NCBI GenBank assembly: GCA_900618425.1 | Contig: UZAN01042332.1 | Span: 1-46,558 of the forward strand | DNA from: Echinostoma caproni | Lineage: Eukaryota > Platyhelminthes > Trematoda > Plagiorchiida > Echinostomatidae | DNA length: 46,558 nt | Reading direction: 5' to 3' | Part shown: in pieces, positions 1 through 14,089 of the stretch | Position numbering within the stretch: position 1 is the first letter of the stretch | Layout of the letters: each line of letters begins with the position of its first letter | Notes under the pieces: generated by a model | What the model was told of the DNA's origin: nothing | Databases searched by the model: none | What the model saw: only the letters and a program-made list of their open reading frames with translations | Program-made: the position numbers and the translations under genes

Positions 1-3000
1 CATGGCATCTTTTGTTGGTTCAGTGGTTTTTGTGACTCCAGTTGCTCACTGTTTAGGCTGAACCAAGCTAAATGCTAAATCTTTAATTAAAATTATGGTT
101 TTACAGTAATCATAATTCTGTCGTTCAATAGCGGAGATACATGAAAGTTTACTGTTTGTGTGTAGTGTAACTCAAAAAATATGCATTCCAAACGCGTACC
201 ACACAAAATGAGTCTTATTCTAAAAGTAAAATTCGCGTTTAAAAGATTCAAAGTAGATTGTAACTCTCACTAAAACTGATGAAAATTTTGAGAAAGCATG
301 CATGGCGGTTTTAAATAATAAAATGTTTGTGAATGTTACAGTAATAATAACACAGCGATGTCGGTAGAGAATTATATTCGCCGACGTTTCGGTTACTGTG
401 GGTAACCTTTTCCAAGGCGGATTTTTACAATAAAATACTTGTCACAATTTTGGGGACTTTGTTATATGCATTAGACCCTTTGCTTAAAGAATTTGGAAAT
501 ATAAAGCAAACGCTTTTTGACGACATTAATTTCGAACAATGTGCTCTAAAACACCTGACAGAATAACTATCAAAACCACCACTAATAACACCAAAAAGAA
601 AAGAGGTCTTTATTAGACCACATTTGAAAAGAGAATGTAATTGTGAGTTACCAAAACTCTAACTGTAAAAGACCATCGCTCATAGTTTTCTTACTACATT
701 TCCAATTCGCAAGCCGACTGATGACCTCCGTGAATCTTGCAAAGATTTCACCTATCGTCTCGTCAGCTTCAACCATGTGTTACTTCGTTTGATTATGTTC
801 GGGAAGTTATCTAGAAAGAAACTCACAATTATTGTAAATAATTCGGGGGAGTACACCGAAAATGATTGTAATTTCAGTGTCGCAATACCTCACATTTGCA
901 AACCATCGAGCGAAAAATGACGCATTCAAAGTGTTCTACAAAGCATTGACAAACCGGCCCAGCGGCACCTTACTACAGCTGAGGTGATAGCCATTCCTTT
1001 ATTCAATCCTCTTTGCGTTCTAAAAAGCGATTCGCTCAGCCACTTCGCCTATCCTGGTCCCAAACTGTCACAGATGACAATAACGATCGTGATTAAGGGA
1101 CATAAAAGGAAATAGAACAGCTCACTCCATGAAAATTTGCAAGCCAGACAGTGATAACAACCAAGGATATTATCAAAAATAAAGTTTTTCGCTTCTGTCT
1201 TCTCTAAATGAACACCAACACTAAAGACTAAGTCTTTAGTATCTTATTGAATCACACAGTGTCTAAATTAGGCATACCTCTCTGGTTTGTGAATAACGTA
1301 TCTCTGAGATTGTGAAAAGTGCATGGTCCTTTACAGAAATAACATTGAAGTTTTATGACTAACTAAACAACTTACTCTGAACAAAATGAATACGGTGAAA
1401 AGTAGCAGGTGGGCCGTGCGTGGTCGGTCGGTTGTTTGGTTCGAACCGGCGCAGAATTTCAAAAAGCAAAGTACAAACGCCTAAAGAACCTTTGATTATC
1501 ACTTTTAAACCAATGAAAAATTTGAACTAAACTTTAAATAAAACAAATCGTGGCGTTGCATTTCTGAATTAGTACAATGAATAGGGATGTTACCTACTGC
1601 ACTCTACCCCGAAGTACAAAAAATACAAATATTAAATTGATGCCCATGTGTTTGAATTTAGAGTTTCTATTTAACCGGGAAGTATTGTGACGTAGTTTTT
1701 ATTCTCCTGCTGAACTAAAGCTTTCCTGAAGCGTGCCTGATGGCACTGTTTCCAACCGAGCACGCTATCCTATTAATGAAGAACCCACCACCTCCGGTGA
1801 GGGAAGGTCACGCTGTGTTTGAATCTATTGGACTTGCTGTGTGATAAGAAAGAGACTAAGGGATACATTAACCAAATCTTAAACATAAATAAATTCAGAG
1901 GTCCTGCTGAGAGTGCAGCTTCTTTACCAATGGATTGGTGTTTCACGAGTCCCCGTCAAATGTGATCGAAGTGAACTATTCATATCATAAAGCACACTTC
2001 TGGTATTAGTTGTCCAAGAGTCCATAATTTTACAAGCAATATACACATTCAATAGAATAATTAAGGTGAGAAGGATGCAACAGTTAAAGTTCGCACAACC
2101 TTCGCTCGAACACAGGGGTATCTCGTATTCCATAAACATCCCGTGGAATGTGGTTTCTATCATTCATTAATGCACACAAATAGAGCAAAATAGAGCAGCA
2201 ATTTCATACAAAAGGAAAGCAAGGTTATATAAATAATATCTTCCCTTCCCGGTTTCCCGCCCCACCAATTCTGCCACTGCAAAGATGTTTGTTTCTTCAT
2301 GGACGCACTAACCTGCTACTTTATTTTGACTGTTTTGACTATTTGGCGTATAAAATGACACATTTTGAAGAAATTACATCTTTGTTTATTGTATTTCTGA
2401 TTGATCAAAGCGTTACATTGAGCAAGAACGTTCATTCAGCAGATTTTTTCGTGACCTTGTGAAACACAATGCGCAAATCAAAGAATCAAAGAATAAAATT
2501 GATAGTAATCCAAAATGTAATAATTACCGAAATAAAAGCCTTGGTTGGCGGACTTCTTATTTGCGGTTGTAAAGAATAATGACAAACTGTTTCTCCTAAG
2601 AGTGCAATAATTGTCTCCATATAAGATTACGAATAACGTCACATTTCGATAATACTTCTACTTATGATAGAAATTTCATTGGTAGTAAAATAGAACACCA
2701 CTGAATGCCTTTAGGAACTTTTTCATTCTGACACAATCGTTTTTATTTATGAAAAAAAAACAGAAAAGCCAGTGAACTGCGTATGCACGTATAAGTGGAC
2801 TGGGTCTTTGTCAACCTTCTTGATTTGCTGTGAATTCCGACCAATCACCCGAATGGATTTTATTGGCGATCCCGGAACTAAGCAGTTGTTAACAGGCTCA
2901 TTGATCCTCTCAAAGGTTCCGTACATTAGTACTTTTAAACTACTCTATGTCACAAACATATATGAAGAGATATTGCAATAGAATAATGATGTAACTTTGA

Positions 3001-4171
3001 GAAAAACACCGCATTGAGTACCAAATAAGAAGCAAATTGTACCCTGAGATGATTGATCATAAACTTCAAAGTACGCGATGCAATCGGAGAAATGAGCTTT
3101 TGATCGTGCAAACATATTTTTTTGATAATCTGACCAATTCAAGTGAAGCGATATTTTAATACCCAATATCAAGCACCATATAAGAGGAACAGTGGAAGAA
3201 ATCTGTTCATTCGACGTACATGCGTTACTGGACCTTGTCGATGTCAAGCAACAAAAATTATCATGAGTTGTCCATAATGTACACAGATTAAAATACTGAA
3301 ACGGAAAGGAGACTGCTGGAGCACCGATTGAGAAAATCAAGAACAATGTTTTGTGCATCAAATGCATTCAGTGTGCAGTGATGTGTTAGGCGACGTATTC
3401 GAAGAATCATTGATGCGATCATATGTAGGACCGCCTAGAACCTTTCATTGATCACTCGAATAGATCACTGCTGCAACAAACAATGTGACACATGCTTAAC
3501 TTATGCTAACTTGCAGCAAAACGCTACCAACCGCTTCAAAACCAGGGCAGCAACCAATCATGCGGTCGGACAACAATTGTATTGTTGTATTATAAATGAT
3601 TTGTGCAGGCAACTGTGCCTAAATTTCAGCCAAAATATGTTCACCGTTGCAAAGGGATAAAAATGAAATGAAAAGTCATATATAACAATGATGAAACGTA
3701 ACTATGTGTTCATCTTTAAAGATTTAAAATTAGTTCGTTGAGTATTTTCATCGAGCCGGTGAGAAAATGAGCCAGAGAGGGAACCGTTGAGTTGCGATGG
3801 ATGTTTATGCGGGAGGGTAAGCAGCGAAAATTGGATCGGGTGGTAGCGTGCGAACAGCAAGCAGATAAATCGAAATTGAGCGAATGACTGGGGTCATTTG
3901 TACCTTATGAGCGAGATTCTCACATGAAACAATGGGAAAGTCACACAATTGTGTGATTAGAATGTTTGAAGGAAGAAGAGAAACACGGCTGTTGAGTACT
4001 AAACCGCGACAAAAAGTAATGAAGTCCTTTCAAATTATTCCAGGGAAAATAACGGGTGAACAATAAAGTATGACAAGAAAAATGCATTGGTATACAAACG
4101 AACATATAGTTTCACGTTTCACTCGAGATTTTCGTTAGTTATAACAAGAGAATCACCCAGTCTTTTACCAG
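1..4171. other. AT-rich non-coding stretch, no recognised gene
   Basis: I see no exon chain, RNA gene or known transposon here. The longest open frame is 140 codons on the minus strand (2945-3367). It is rich in Cys, Phe, Ser and Ile, matches no family I know, and is probably chance, although a short piece of it is flanked by splice-like CAG and GT. A more GC- and purine-rich patch lies at about 3750-3900. The segment at about 940-1080 is also richer in GC and may be an old repeat. Confidence 0.5.
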
Positions 4172-4286
4172 GATTTAGGGACCTACAAGTTGTGAAAAGA
4201 GTACAATCGGATTATGAACAACAAAAGAAGAAATTAGCTACGCGGGGTCAAAGGTACGATCTTATAGACAATGAAGAACCACCAAG
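4172..4286 (+). CDS. Candidate internal exon, unidentified protein
   Basis: A 115-base island is open in one frame. It is preceded by a pyrimidine-rich acceptor (tcttttaccag) and followed by a donor-like CCAAG|GTATTG. Its translation is charged and protein-like: it runs from DLQVVKRVQSDYEQQKKKL to a segment ending DLIDNEEPPR. The Lys/Gln-rich helical part and the acidic-Pro-Pro-Arg end do not look like chance translation of AT-rich DNA. I do not recognise the family, and no partner exon is visible within several kilobases. It could be an exon of a gene with long introns, or a fossil of one. Confidence 0.4.
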
Positions 4287-6703
4287 GTATTGTGACGTAC
4301 AACAAAGGAGATTGTCGATAGCATTCACCCTCAATGTGTTATCTAATCAGCAGAAAATTCTTCTTGGATCTGTGATTTTTGCCTGTTAATTGAGACAAGT
4401 TAAATGAAAATAATTATTTTATTGTAGGCAATATGTAGTGGATCACACTGAGTTTCGACACATTTAAATTTTGAGCCCCTTTCATGCTGTTGATCAGCGA
4501 TAGAACATCTTGTCGATAAGGCGTGGACAACATACTTGAACATACTGCCTGGGTACCAGTTAAATCATAACGGATCACGNCGGAAAATCTGATATATTAA
4601 CTCTCGTCTGTTGCGAAACCACCTCGTTTTCTTTACAAGCGTAGTCCATTTATTCGCTGATAAATGTTCTTGGTTGACACCGTAGGGTGTTTTAAACACA
4701 AAAAGTAATATTCATTAGATCGTTATCAGAGAAAACTTGAAATGGTAAGCATCCAATCATTACCAAATGATCATTTGATAAACATATCACACACATATCA
4801 CATCAGAACGGAATTAATTACACACCACCTCCTTAAGTTGTAACTGATCGAAAACCGAGTTTCATAATCCTGTTTTTCTTCACAATTGACGAGAAAACGA
4901 AAGGATTACCACGATTCCACTAAAACAGATAAATCGTGCCCTTTTTATTAAAAACCCATTTTGTATCATAATATAAATAATCTATGTCTCGAACAGGACA
5001 TGATAAGCGTTTCGATTCAGGCCTCATCCTCATACCACACCACTGATGAGATAAGCAGTGGTCAGTGGTGACGGGGGCAACCAGCTTTATGAACCAACCA
5101 GAATGAACAACACCAAATATTAAAAACAATCAGATTTCTTCACCCACCAAAGTTGTATATTTGTTTCACGGGTTTGGATCTCACAATAGTGAATCGTCAA
5201 GACATCGCTGATGTTTGAACGTGTTTCCAAAAATGGGGTATTTTGATTCCCCGCATTTCTTTTTCATGCTCCAAAGTAGATTTGGAGATGATGCGAATGT
5301 TGACAGTTTTTAGATGACGAATGATTGAACTTTAAACGACCGTTATTTGGATTTAATCGTCTATTCTTGTTATACAAACGTTTTGTGGGTAGAAAATAGA
5401 GGTTTTCATTGAGTAATCTCAGTTATCTGAACGTTAGAACACTTAAAGTATTTGCACAGAGAACTTTAGTCTTTCGTTGAAGACAAAATAAATTGAAATT
5501 TATAACGGAAAAGGGAAATGTGCTTTCGTACTTCAAAGTTTTGCCACCTTCATTTTATAGATATCTGGAGAAGAATTTCCTAAAACAACAAATTCCTAAC
5601 CTTTCACCAAGGTACATCAATCGGAAAATCTTCAACCGACATTTTGAATTTAGGGGAATTTGTGCTATTTGGAAGTAAAGAAATTATTTGTGACCTAATA
5701 AATAAAAAAGCAATCATATTGAAAATGCATAGATCAAACGTGACACTCGGTTGTTTCCCATGGAGTTTGAGCATCAGCTCCTTGTGTACCTCTCCTAAAA
5801 GTAATCTTCACAGTCCCCAAAACAACGGACAGAATCAGCACATACTTCAGCTATACGAACTTGCATTTTATGCTACATGCGCACGGAACAAATTAAAAAA
5901 CTTCAGAGCAGCGTGTGTGAAATGCCTTCAACAAAAACATACATTACAGTCAACTTAACGGATGCCACATTCCTCCTTAAATTGCGATGAACTTTATAAA
6001 CTATTGGATAAAGGGATTCAAAGCTTTTCTCTAAAAGAAAGCCTCTGTTTATACTAAAGATATTCAGTATGAATGATTAGATTCTAAACAATATCCGAGA
6101 AATATAAGCAATTTTGAGGGAAAATTGAATGAGTGATTTTCAAATTCAGTATTGCTCTTGTAGTCAACTTACTTGGTACTACCATGTTCATCCTACATCT
6201 TACATAAAAAGCTAAATAAGCGTTTGATGCCGAAACTTCCCGACAAGATAAATTATCCCAACATTAATCTATGACCAACAAATCTATTTATTTCCCGAAA
6301 TCCAAGATATATTTCTCCTAGATCTGTGAGAACAATGTTTTGACAACCTTCAAAGTATAAACTGTTCACGTCACTCAGTACTGAAACTGCAATCCGGTTG
6401 ATATTTCGTAAACTGAATTCTCGATAAAAATGTTTAAACTACCTCAAAAATTGACGACTATTTTTTAGTGTTTTTAAGGTTTTATACAGTGCACTTTTGT
6501 TCTTAATTGTGCCATTATTTTAAGAGCGGACTGAAGGTTAGTTTAATTCATTAACTGCCGAAAATTCAATCTTTTGGGGGAAATAAGCTCATATTGATTT
6601 GACTGAAAGACCTAAAAGAGCTCATGGATAGACCCCAAGAGAATATGTGCATCAAACGTAGCAACGTTCGTGTTGATACTCTGTTTTGTGAGTCGTATAT
6701 CAG
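4287..6703. other. AT-rich stretch, no recognised feature
   Basis: This holds only short frames typical of AT-rich DNA. There is one ambiguous base at 4580. An open stretch around 5493-5958 on the plus strand shows no family motif and no convincing splice pair. I see no repeat or RNA gene. Confidence 0.45.
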
Positions 6704-6911
6704 CAATTGAACACCGTGGGATTCTTTCCTTGGTCTTGCATACACCTAGTACAAGAACTAAAAATCGATCGGCTCTTTCCATCAATAAATCGACTAGCTC
6801 ACTGCTTCCCCAAAGAACGTGACACATATCTAAACCGATACGTCAACGACCTCGACACCAGTAAACTACTGTGCACGGCAGGAGTGCCATCATCACGCGA
6901 CTGGACAACAG
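6704..6911 (+). CDS. Weak candidate exon, unidentified
   Basis: A 208-base stretch is open from a CAG at 6701-6703 to a donor-like ACAACAG|GTACGA at 6912. The reading ends with a segment containing LDTSKLLCTAGVPSSRDW. Base composition is more balanced than the surroundings. The upstream pyrimidine tract is poor. The family is not recognised, and the minus strand is also open for 71 codons, so a chance open stretch or an old repeat is equally possible. Confidence 0.2.
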
Positions 6912-7621
6912 GTACGAATAAGACTATCACACACATTCCGAGCTGATGATCAAGCAGTGTCTTATCAGGTAAAGGGATTTATAGTTCTACAAATCACGAA
7001 AAGAGTCCAATAGACTATAGAAGTTTTCGGAGAACGTAGCTATGCGCTGACAGTTAACTCATGGTACAAACAGCAGGCATTGCAGAAACGATTTGCTTCC
7101 ATCGAAATATCTAGTCAGCATGAAAACACTTTATAGATGGCTGATATTGTAATATTAATCGTGAATTCAATACGGATACATGCAATCAGAAAACACCTTT
7201 AATTTATCAAACTGTTGTGCAAGAACCTAACTTACAGTTGGTTCTGGCAAAATCCAAATCGTTGCTATTCAAAAAATCATGTCGCAATAAATAGTTGTCT
7301 AATCACTTTGCCATTGCTTCAGGGGTCGGTCAGTAAGCATTTTGGTTATCACAAACATGTCCCTCACATTTTAAATGCAATGATAGTTTCAACTTTATAA
7401 GTAGCTTCCGTAAAAGTCACTTTTTAATAACAGAGTCTTATCAAACAAAAGCAGGATAATTTTCAACCAGTTTTGGACTGTATCGCGTCAAATAAACCAG
7501 GATATTCAGTTTTCTAACTCGACTTTTACTGAAATCACATGTGAATTATTTTTATTCTTTACACACTTGAATACTGGTAAATAAGATATCTTTATATTTT
7601 TCACAGGGGAACTTTGTCGTG

Positions 7622-7830
7622 TATATGTCAAATGAAGCGTGAACTGAAAAGCTAGGAAGCACTGGACAGCTGTTTCGACCTGATTGGGTCTTATTAGCAG
7701 TGCGAATCCATCGAATCAACTGGAGATGAAACCGGTACCTCACAAGCATGCTACCCACTCGACCATCCCATTAGCTGATCAGACTGTTTTTTATTTTCCA
7801 TTTACTCGATATAGCTCAACCCATGTTTGC
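7622..7830 (-). repeat. tRNA-derived SINE, left arm of inverted pair
   Basis: Read on the minus strand this begins near 7785 with a tRNA-like head. The A-box-like sequence is TGGTCGAGTGGGTAG, followed by a B-box-like GGTTTCATCTCC. It runs down to a tail ending in TTCACGCTTCATTT at about 7622. The same unit returns in opposite orientation at 7975-8090. Similar but more diverged copies sit at 14090-14300 and about 37555-37655. The head suggests RNA polymerase III transcription and LINE-driven mobility, as in other SINEs. The unit name is unknown to me. Confidence 0.6.
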
Positions 7831-7974
7831 GAGCTTGTTGCAGGCCACAGACCTCGCTCATCTCAGTACCAGCCTCCGGGGTTATGACTCGGTTAGAAAC
7901 TTTCATAACCTGATTACTTATTTCATGTGAGCAACCGGGGGTTGTGCCATAGCGTGTAAATGGAAAATGAAAAA

Positions 7975-8090
7975 CGGTCTGATCAGCTGCCCGGTGGCCG
8001 AGTGAGTAGCATGCTTGTATTCTGCCCAATCAGGCCGAAACGGCTGTCCAGTGCTTCCTAGTGTTTTAGTTCACGCTTCATTTAACATAT
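7975..8090 (+). repeat. tRNA-derived SINE, right arm, internally deleted
   Basis: This is a plus-strand copy of the unit at 7622-7830. It shares GATCAGCT, then a tRNA-like GTGGCCGAGTGAGTAGCATG, then the tail GGCTGTCCAGTGCTTCCTAG and TTCACGCTTCATTT. About 45-50 bases in the middle are missing relative to the left arm, including the B-box-like part. The two arms therefore form a large imperfect inverted repeat around a spacer of roughly 150 bases. Confidence 0.6.
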
Positions 8091-8099
8091 ACACCAAGA

Positions 8100-11000
8100 A
8101 TTTCCTCTTTGAAATTGAATCAAATCCTCCGTTACTCACATGAGATCTCTATGTTAATTAACTAACTCAACTTATTGCATCATGCAACCAACGTCGCAAT
8201 CTGATATCAAACTGGATGATCCCGAGTTACCTTGCTGGCGCTGCGCAAGACATGTAGGTCTCAACTATTTGGAAGGTGATTGCTTAGAACACCGCAGTCA
8301 CATACATTGTATTCAGATGCGTTCCGCTGCGCGTTAGAATACAAAAAAACTTATTTTCATAGTGAATGGTGGTCGAACAACTGGATCATCAAACGTAAAA
8401 CATAACAAGAAGTAATGATAACAGTCTGATACGACTCAATACAGTATTTGTTATCCTATTTCCTGTTGACTTGGGTAAAATCTGTCCAAATTGCCAACAC
8501 CCGTAAGTAAAGTCCAACATGTGTTAACTGTGTGAAAACTATACTCTTTAATGTAGACAGAAAGAACTGAAACTGACATAAGCTGTTAAATGTAGACGAT
8601 CCAATTTTATGCGAAAAAATTCTGTTTGTTATTCTGGCACCAGCATATATGTGGTTATATTTGTAGTTCTGCCATCTAATTTCCACATTTGTCAACACAA
8701 AAAAGGAACTATGAGGTCCAAAATTTTCGTTTCACAAAATTCGAAATTTCGACGTGATTTTAAGTGAGATTTGAGAGAGTAAAATACAAGTAAGCATCAC
8801 AGTTTGACCTTGAACATATACCAATATTTCACCTCTGAAATTATTGTATTAGATTAGTTAGTTAGTTAGATTAGTTATAAATAATTAGGTAAGAACACTA
8901 AAATAAACTTTACCGGTGCTCATTGATGCTGTTTTAGGTTANCTCTTGAACTATGCCTTTAGTTGCAGTTTTGGTTAATCTAAATAAACTGGTAATAGGA
9001 ACATTATGCTCCATTATTAAAATATTGAGCCAAATTGTCAGTGTTCAATCAGTTCACGATACATTTTCGTGCTTCGGATACCAATGTCAAGGTACGAACC
9101 CTATCATCCCCATGGCATTTTAAGGTTGGACAGTTTATGTGTTACCCGTAACATCAACAAGATTGCCGAGAATAACGCTTTGTAAGTTGCTAGTATGTAC
9201 TTATTCGCTTTATTCATCAGGTATCATAGACGAGCAGTTGATCCAAGAGGTTCATCGGAGTTATCGTTTATCACGAAAGGTTGTACCGAAACATAAAATT
9301 TCATCACAGTGAATAAAGGTAAAGCCACAAGCTGTACCAAACTATGAGTGATCGTGACTTATCGATCCATAAAAGGCATTCAACTATTTTGTCTTATTAT
9401 TGACAAAGCTCTGAAATAATTCATGACATTTCTCGGAACAAAAGGGGAGAGGCAGAACTGAGTAGGTATAAAACTGTTGATATTCCGTTTGAATTTGAAG
9501 GTTTCTCTTTGTGCTATAATGGTGAACACGGCTGCCTGACTTCATGAAACTTGCACACCAACCAGACAAATGCAGAAGTGAGTAATTTATTGAAAAAGAA
9601 ATGTTTAAAATAGTATTCGAAAATCTAAAAATCACTTCTTTTGATACCGTTTTTGCATAAATGCAACAAACCTTAATCTAAAGCAAAATACATTCCACAA
9701 AACTGAATATTTCTATTGTTTCATTATTATGATCGACTAAACATTCCTCCGTTTGGAGTCCGTTTAATCAAGATTCTTAAAATGGAAGGAGGGACAATTT
9801 AAAGAACTTTTCACAAAGAAAATATCGATCCTCTCTATGTTATACCCATTATGTAAACGAAAGTAAACTATGACTCATTGTTTTTAAAGTTTAACATAGC
9901 ACTGATTGCTAAGTTACATTATCAGATAACGATTACTTTTGAGTCAAATGTTTTGTGGGAATTCTATAACTAATACAAAAGGTACAGCAAAGTACCCTCA
10001 AAATAAACTGTATTCTCTCACTGAAAGCGGAAAATGACCTTTTTAAAGAAACCCATGGTAGTTAACACGAAAAAAGCAAGTTATTTTTAAATGTATTTGG
10101 TTCGTCTAGCGAGTCAGAAATAAGATCACAGTTGATCGTCTGTACACATTTACAGGCATTAACCTCCCGGGTTATTTTTTTCACAAATTTAGCGTAACAA
10201 AATGCGTAGAAAGACGCAGAAGTCATGCGTTTACCTTCCCCAGCGGTCAGTCTTTCAGATGATGCAAAATGCTAATGGAAATGCTTCAACATACACAAAC
10301 GATGGTAGACATGTATCCAGCCGTTTCGAAGTATAATCAGAATAACACTTAAAACCATATGAACCGCAGTTGATTGATAGTTTCCTAAATTGAAGTTACT
10401 ACTTAGTGGGATTTCACCACATATCCACAACTACGAAATGTGAAAGAATAAGATCATAACATGAGCATCCGATTACGGAGAGCTGATGCATGTAGGAGTT
10501 TGGATGAACTAATGGATTACAATTTAGGCAGAATTTTTATATTTTAAAACGGTCAATAATTCCTAATATACCTTGGACTGAAACAGCTGATCGTATGAAG
10601 AAAACTGCACAAAATGCAACAACCTCGTGTCGAAGTTTAAATTCACTTTTTCGTAGAATCTGTCAAGATGAAAAACAAAAATGAAGAGCTTTGTGTGGAA
10701 AAGGATAAATGATGAATACTGATTCAAATGCAGGACAAAGTCGTAAATTATACCAGTGATTGGGACCCATCTGCCGAGGAAATAAATCCATGATTATACG
10801 AAGATTCTCCCCTGCTGATTTCATCAAAAAAGTATTCAATAAAATGAATGCCTACGAAGCTGTTTTAAAATGAAATTTGAATTATATATCCCAATGAGCT
10901 ACGTTGTCTAGATAACGTCCGTAGAATTAACTGTTCCTTGGGTATACGTAGAGTTTTACGATGGGCATGATTGATGTCGACAAATGTATCGAAATCTCAA

Positions 11001-14000
11001 ATGAGAACACTAGCAAAGCAACAAATAGTTGGATGTTTGACTAGTTTACTCGCTGTGAAGTAACTCGCCTGAAAGAGGCAAAAAATGATGCCTCCATTTC
11101 AGTGGAACTGAGTGGGTGTATGGATGCAAAATACTGTGTGTATCATCATGTATAAACAGGCACGTTTGTGCCCGGGACTCACGGCTTTAATGCAAGCGTA
11201 AGTAGTGGTCTATGTGGAACCAGCGTTGCGTGTGTGCAGAAAGCCATGAGGACAAACCACGCGATTGTGGTTGCGGACCAAATAACTGAAGAGACTCGTG
11301 GACTTCGGGATCTAGCACGAACACAAGTGTGATGATTCACCGTCTAAAGTGATCCACTAATGTCTCCATGAATAAGGTAAGAAGCACCGTTCATGTATGA
11401 TAAAGGGATTTCAATTGGTCGAATGGATGTTCAGTCGCGGTCAGTTTATTTTGTGCAACAAGATCTCATCAACGAGTTCAAGTTCGCCTTCGAGCTTGTA
11501 CGGTTGCGCTTGTCGTGTGGATTTTTCTGTTACCCTCTGTTTACTTGTTTGTTTATTTGTTTGTGCGCGTTTGCATCAACTCATACAAGCCAATGTGCAC
11601 GCAGTTACGCGCTTTACGTGTCCATCGGGTTGCAACCACAGTTAGCTCTGCCTCACTCAGATTTTCATTGTCACTGGTCGTATGCTTTAAGTTTACTCTT
11701 CATTGGAGTACATTCCACCTAGCACCCGCATGAGTGTATATGTGCGCGCACACGCAATGGAATGCATGCAAGCGTACGTTCACACTATTTTAACGATCGA
11801 TCGTCTGATGAGCACCACATGGATGAGCGATGATTGGTAGACCCCGTATGTGTGAATAATGGTTCTGCTGTTTGGTACAATTATGTTCGAACTAACACTT
11901 GGATCCCTGTCAAGCAAAACTCCCTGAATAAGTCACATCCGATTCTATTAGTTGTATGACATGCAAAAGAACATTCGGACAGGCAATGATGAGTAGCTTA
12001 TCATCAAATCTTCAAACAGACAATCGATAAGTGTATCACTCAAAGATGAGCGGATGGAGAGCAAACTTGAGTAATGAGTAAAATACACCTAACCGTATCG
12101 TTGTTGGCTGGAGCAACTCCACTGCTATCGCGCAGTTTATTTATGAATGCGTTTCTAATCAGACATGTATGAACAGACATCTGTCTGTTGAAATCAATGT
12201 TTAATGGGTGGTGTCATCAGATGACAATCATAGGCTGAGCCATGCGTTCAGAAACTTCTGAGCTGGAACAAAGTTTGTTTCATGCTGAATGAAATGTAAC
12301 TCATCAGCCAGTTTCCGGTCATTTACGCCAACTGGAAAGATCATTTTGTTTTCTGACCTGTGCAAAATAAGACTGATGTGTTTGTTATGTGATGCGTAAC
12401 AGGGGAGCGTTTGTTCAAAGATTTGTTACGTCACCATGTATTGATACAGTTGAGTTAAAATCCCATTTACATTAAATAACTTAACTAGGAATCCTAGGGT
12501 GATCAAATTTTAATATCGATAATAGTTGGCATGGCAGCACAATCCCATGATCCATTTCCTCTTTCCTTAAGGTTCTTATTAGCCGGTTGGCGATACACTT
12601 CCAAAACTGAACAACTCAATTACGAAATTACTCTTCTGATAACCTTAGAATCAAAAACAATCATGGCGGAGACTGAAAGGCAATTGAAACTTTTATTCAG
12701 ATTTTAGTAACCTATTGCATTATTTCCCAAAGCAGATTTAGTAATTGAACAACCTACTAAACGAATGGTATTGCAGCATAATTTTAAAAACATTCAAGTT
12801 ATAGCTTTCATCAACTGATACACCTGGGGTTATGTGCAATACTGGACACCTAAAAGGTAACGCATACACATAATACGGTACAGTAACGTTGAGTTAAATA
12901 TATATTAAAATGCAACATGAAGAATAATGGTTCGATCAGACAAAAGGTGTGTTGGGAGTGATCTTAGATCAGATAACCTGCATGATCTTTGAGTATACTA
13001 TACTCAATCACGAGCATCAGATAGCAAGCGACTCAATAGTCCGAAGTGGTTAGAGTCCTGTTCTCTCTCTCACAAAGGATACACTTCAAAATACGAATGA
13101 ATATCTTTATCTCAGACTACAAATCTGGTGATGTCGCTCGACCCGATTGTCACGAGAACTGGGTAATATTTAAATGAATCTGATTGAATTCTGTTTGCAC
13201 TGCTCTGCGGGTGAAAACAATCATATTCAATCAGTGAATACAATAGCTGTTGTATGATATTTAGTGCACTAATTGCAGTGATGGGACACATTCAATATGG
13301 CGTTAAAACGACCAATAATTGGAAAAATGACGAAGAAGGGTGAACGAAATATCTATGATGAAGATTGGGGAAATCATAAGGCCAACAACAGCTACCTTGA
13401 TTCAGCAATGGTCAGTCTTCAGTCATCATAACAGATGCCCAAACTTCAATTTCTCAAATACCGCCATCAAAACCTATACTCGTTATTGTATATGTTATCC
13501 CAAATAGTACTTGATTGACCACACAGTATTCTTTTCTAAATTCTACTGTTTGACTATAACTCTAACGATGAATATCGGGCAAAACATAACAAATGCTGCT
13601 ATGGAAATCAGAGTTCTTGAAGTAAACGATTATAAATAATATTAGGTCGTGTTTTACCGTTGGGTCAAGTTGATTGATGGATTTAACATTTCCCAGTCAG
13701 GTTATCAATGAATAAAGAGAAGAATACAAATATCAATGACAACAACCAGAAATGCTCACGCGCAAGACACGAAGTAAGTTTGAATTATGAATTGATTATT
13801 TTTGTAACTTAATCGGTTGAATACCACGTGATTTCGTTTGTAACTACAGAAATACAATATCGCCATTCCTAACCACATGATTTATGCTTTCTGAAATAAA
13901 ATACTGCAGCGAAACCCAATAGAGTAACATAGCGCAGGAAGAGATTGTTCCGCTATCGAACTCATTCTGTTTGCAGTGAATTCATTCAGCATTTTATATG

Positions 14001-14085
14001 AAATACTATATTTAACAATTTCATTTGAGACCACATACATACTCATCGTTAACTACTTCACTATATAGGGCATTTCAAAATAAAA
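8100..14085. other. AT-rich stretch with repeat-like patches
   Basis: No gene is recognised. One ambiguous base lies at 8942. A TTAG-type short tandem lies near 8850-8875 and a TTTG/TTTA-rich patch near 11530-11565. A block at about 11040-11400 is noticeably richer in GC and may be an old interspersed repeat. At 13030-13065 a tRNA A-box-like stretch (TAGTCCGAAGTGGTTAGAG) hints at a SINE remnant, but I see no matching B box. Open frames at 11393-11733 look like low-complexity translation, not exons. Confidence 0.4.
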
Positions 14086-14089
14086 TGAT

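Noticed and set aside
2945..3367. 140-codon minus-strand open frame
   Set aside because: Low-complexity, Cys/Phe/Ser/Ile-rich, no motif, no firm splice pair; within chance for an AT-rich window searched in six frames.
11393..11733. Three overlapping plus-strand frames
   Set aside because: Translation of a TTTG/TTTA-rich patch; residues are Cys/Leu/Phe repeats with no domain.
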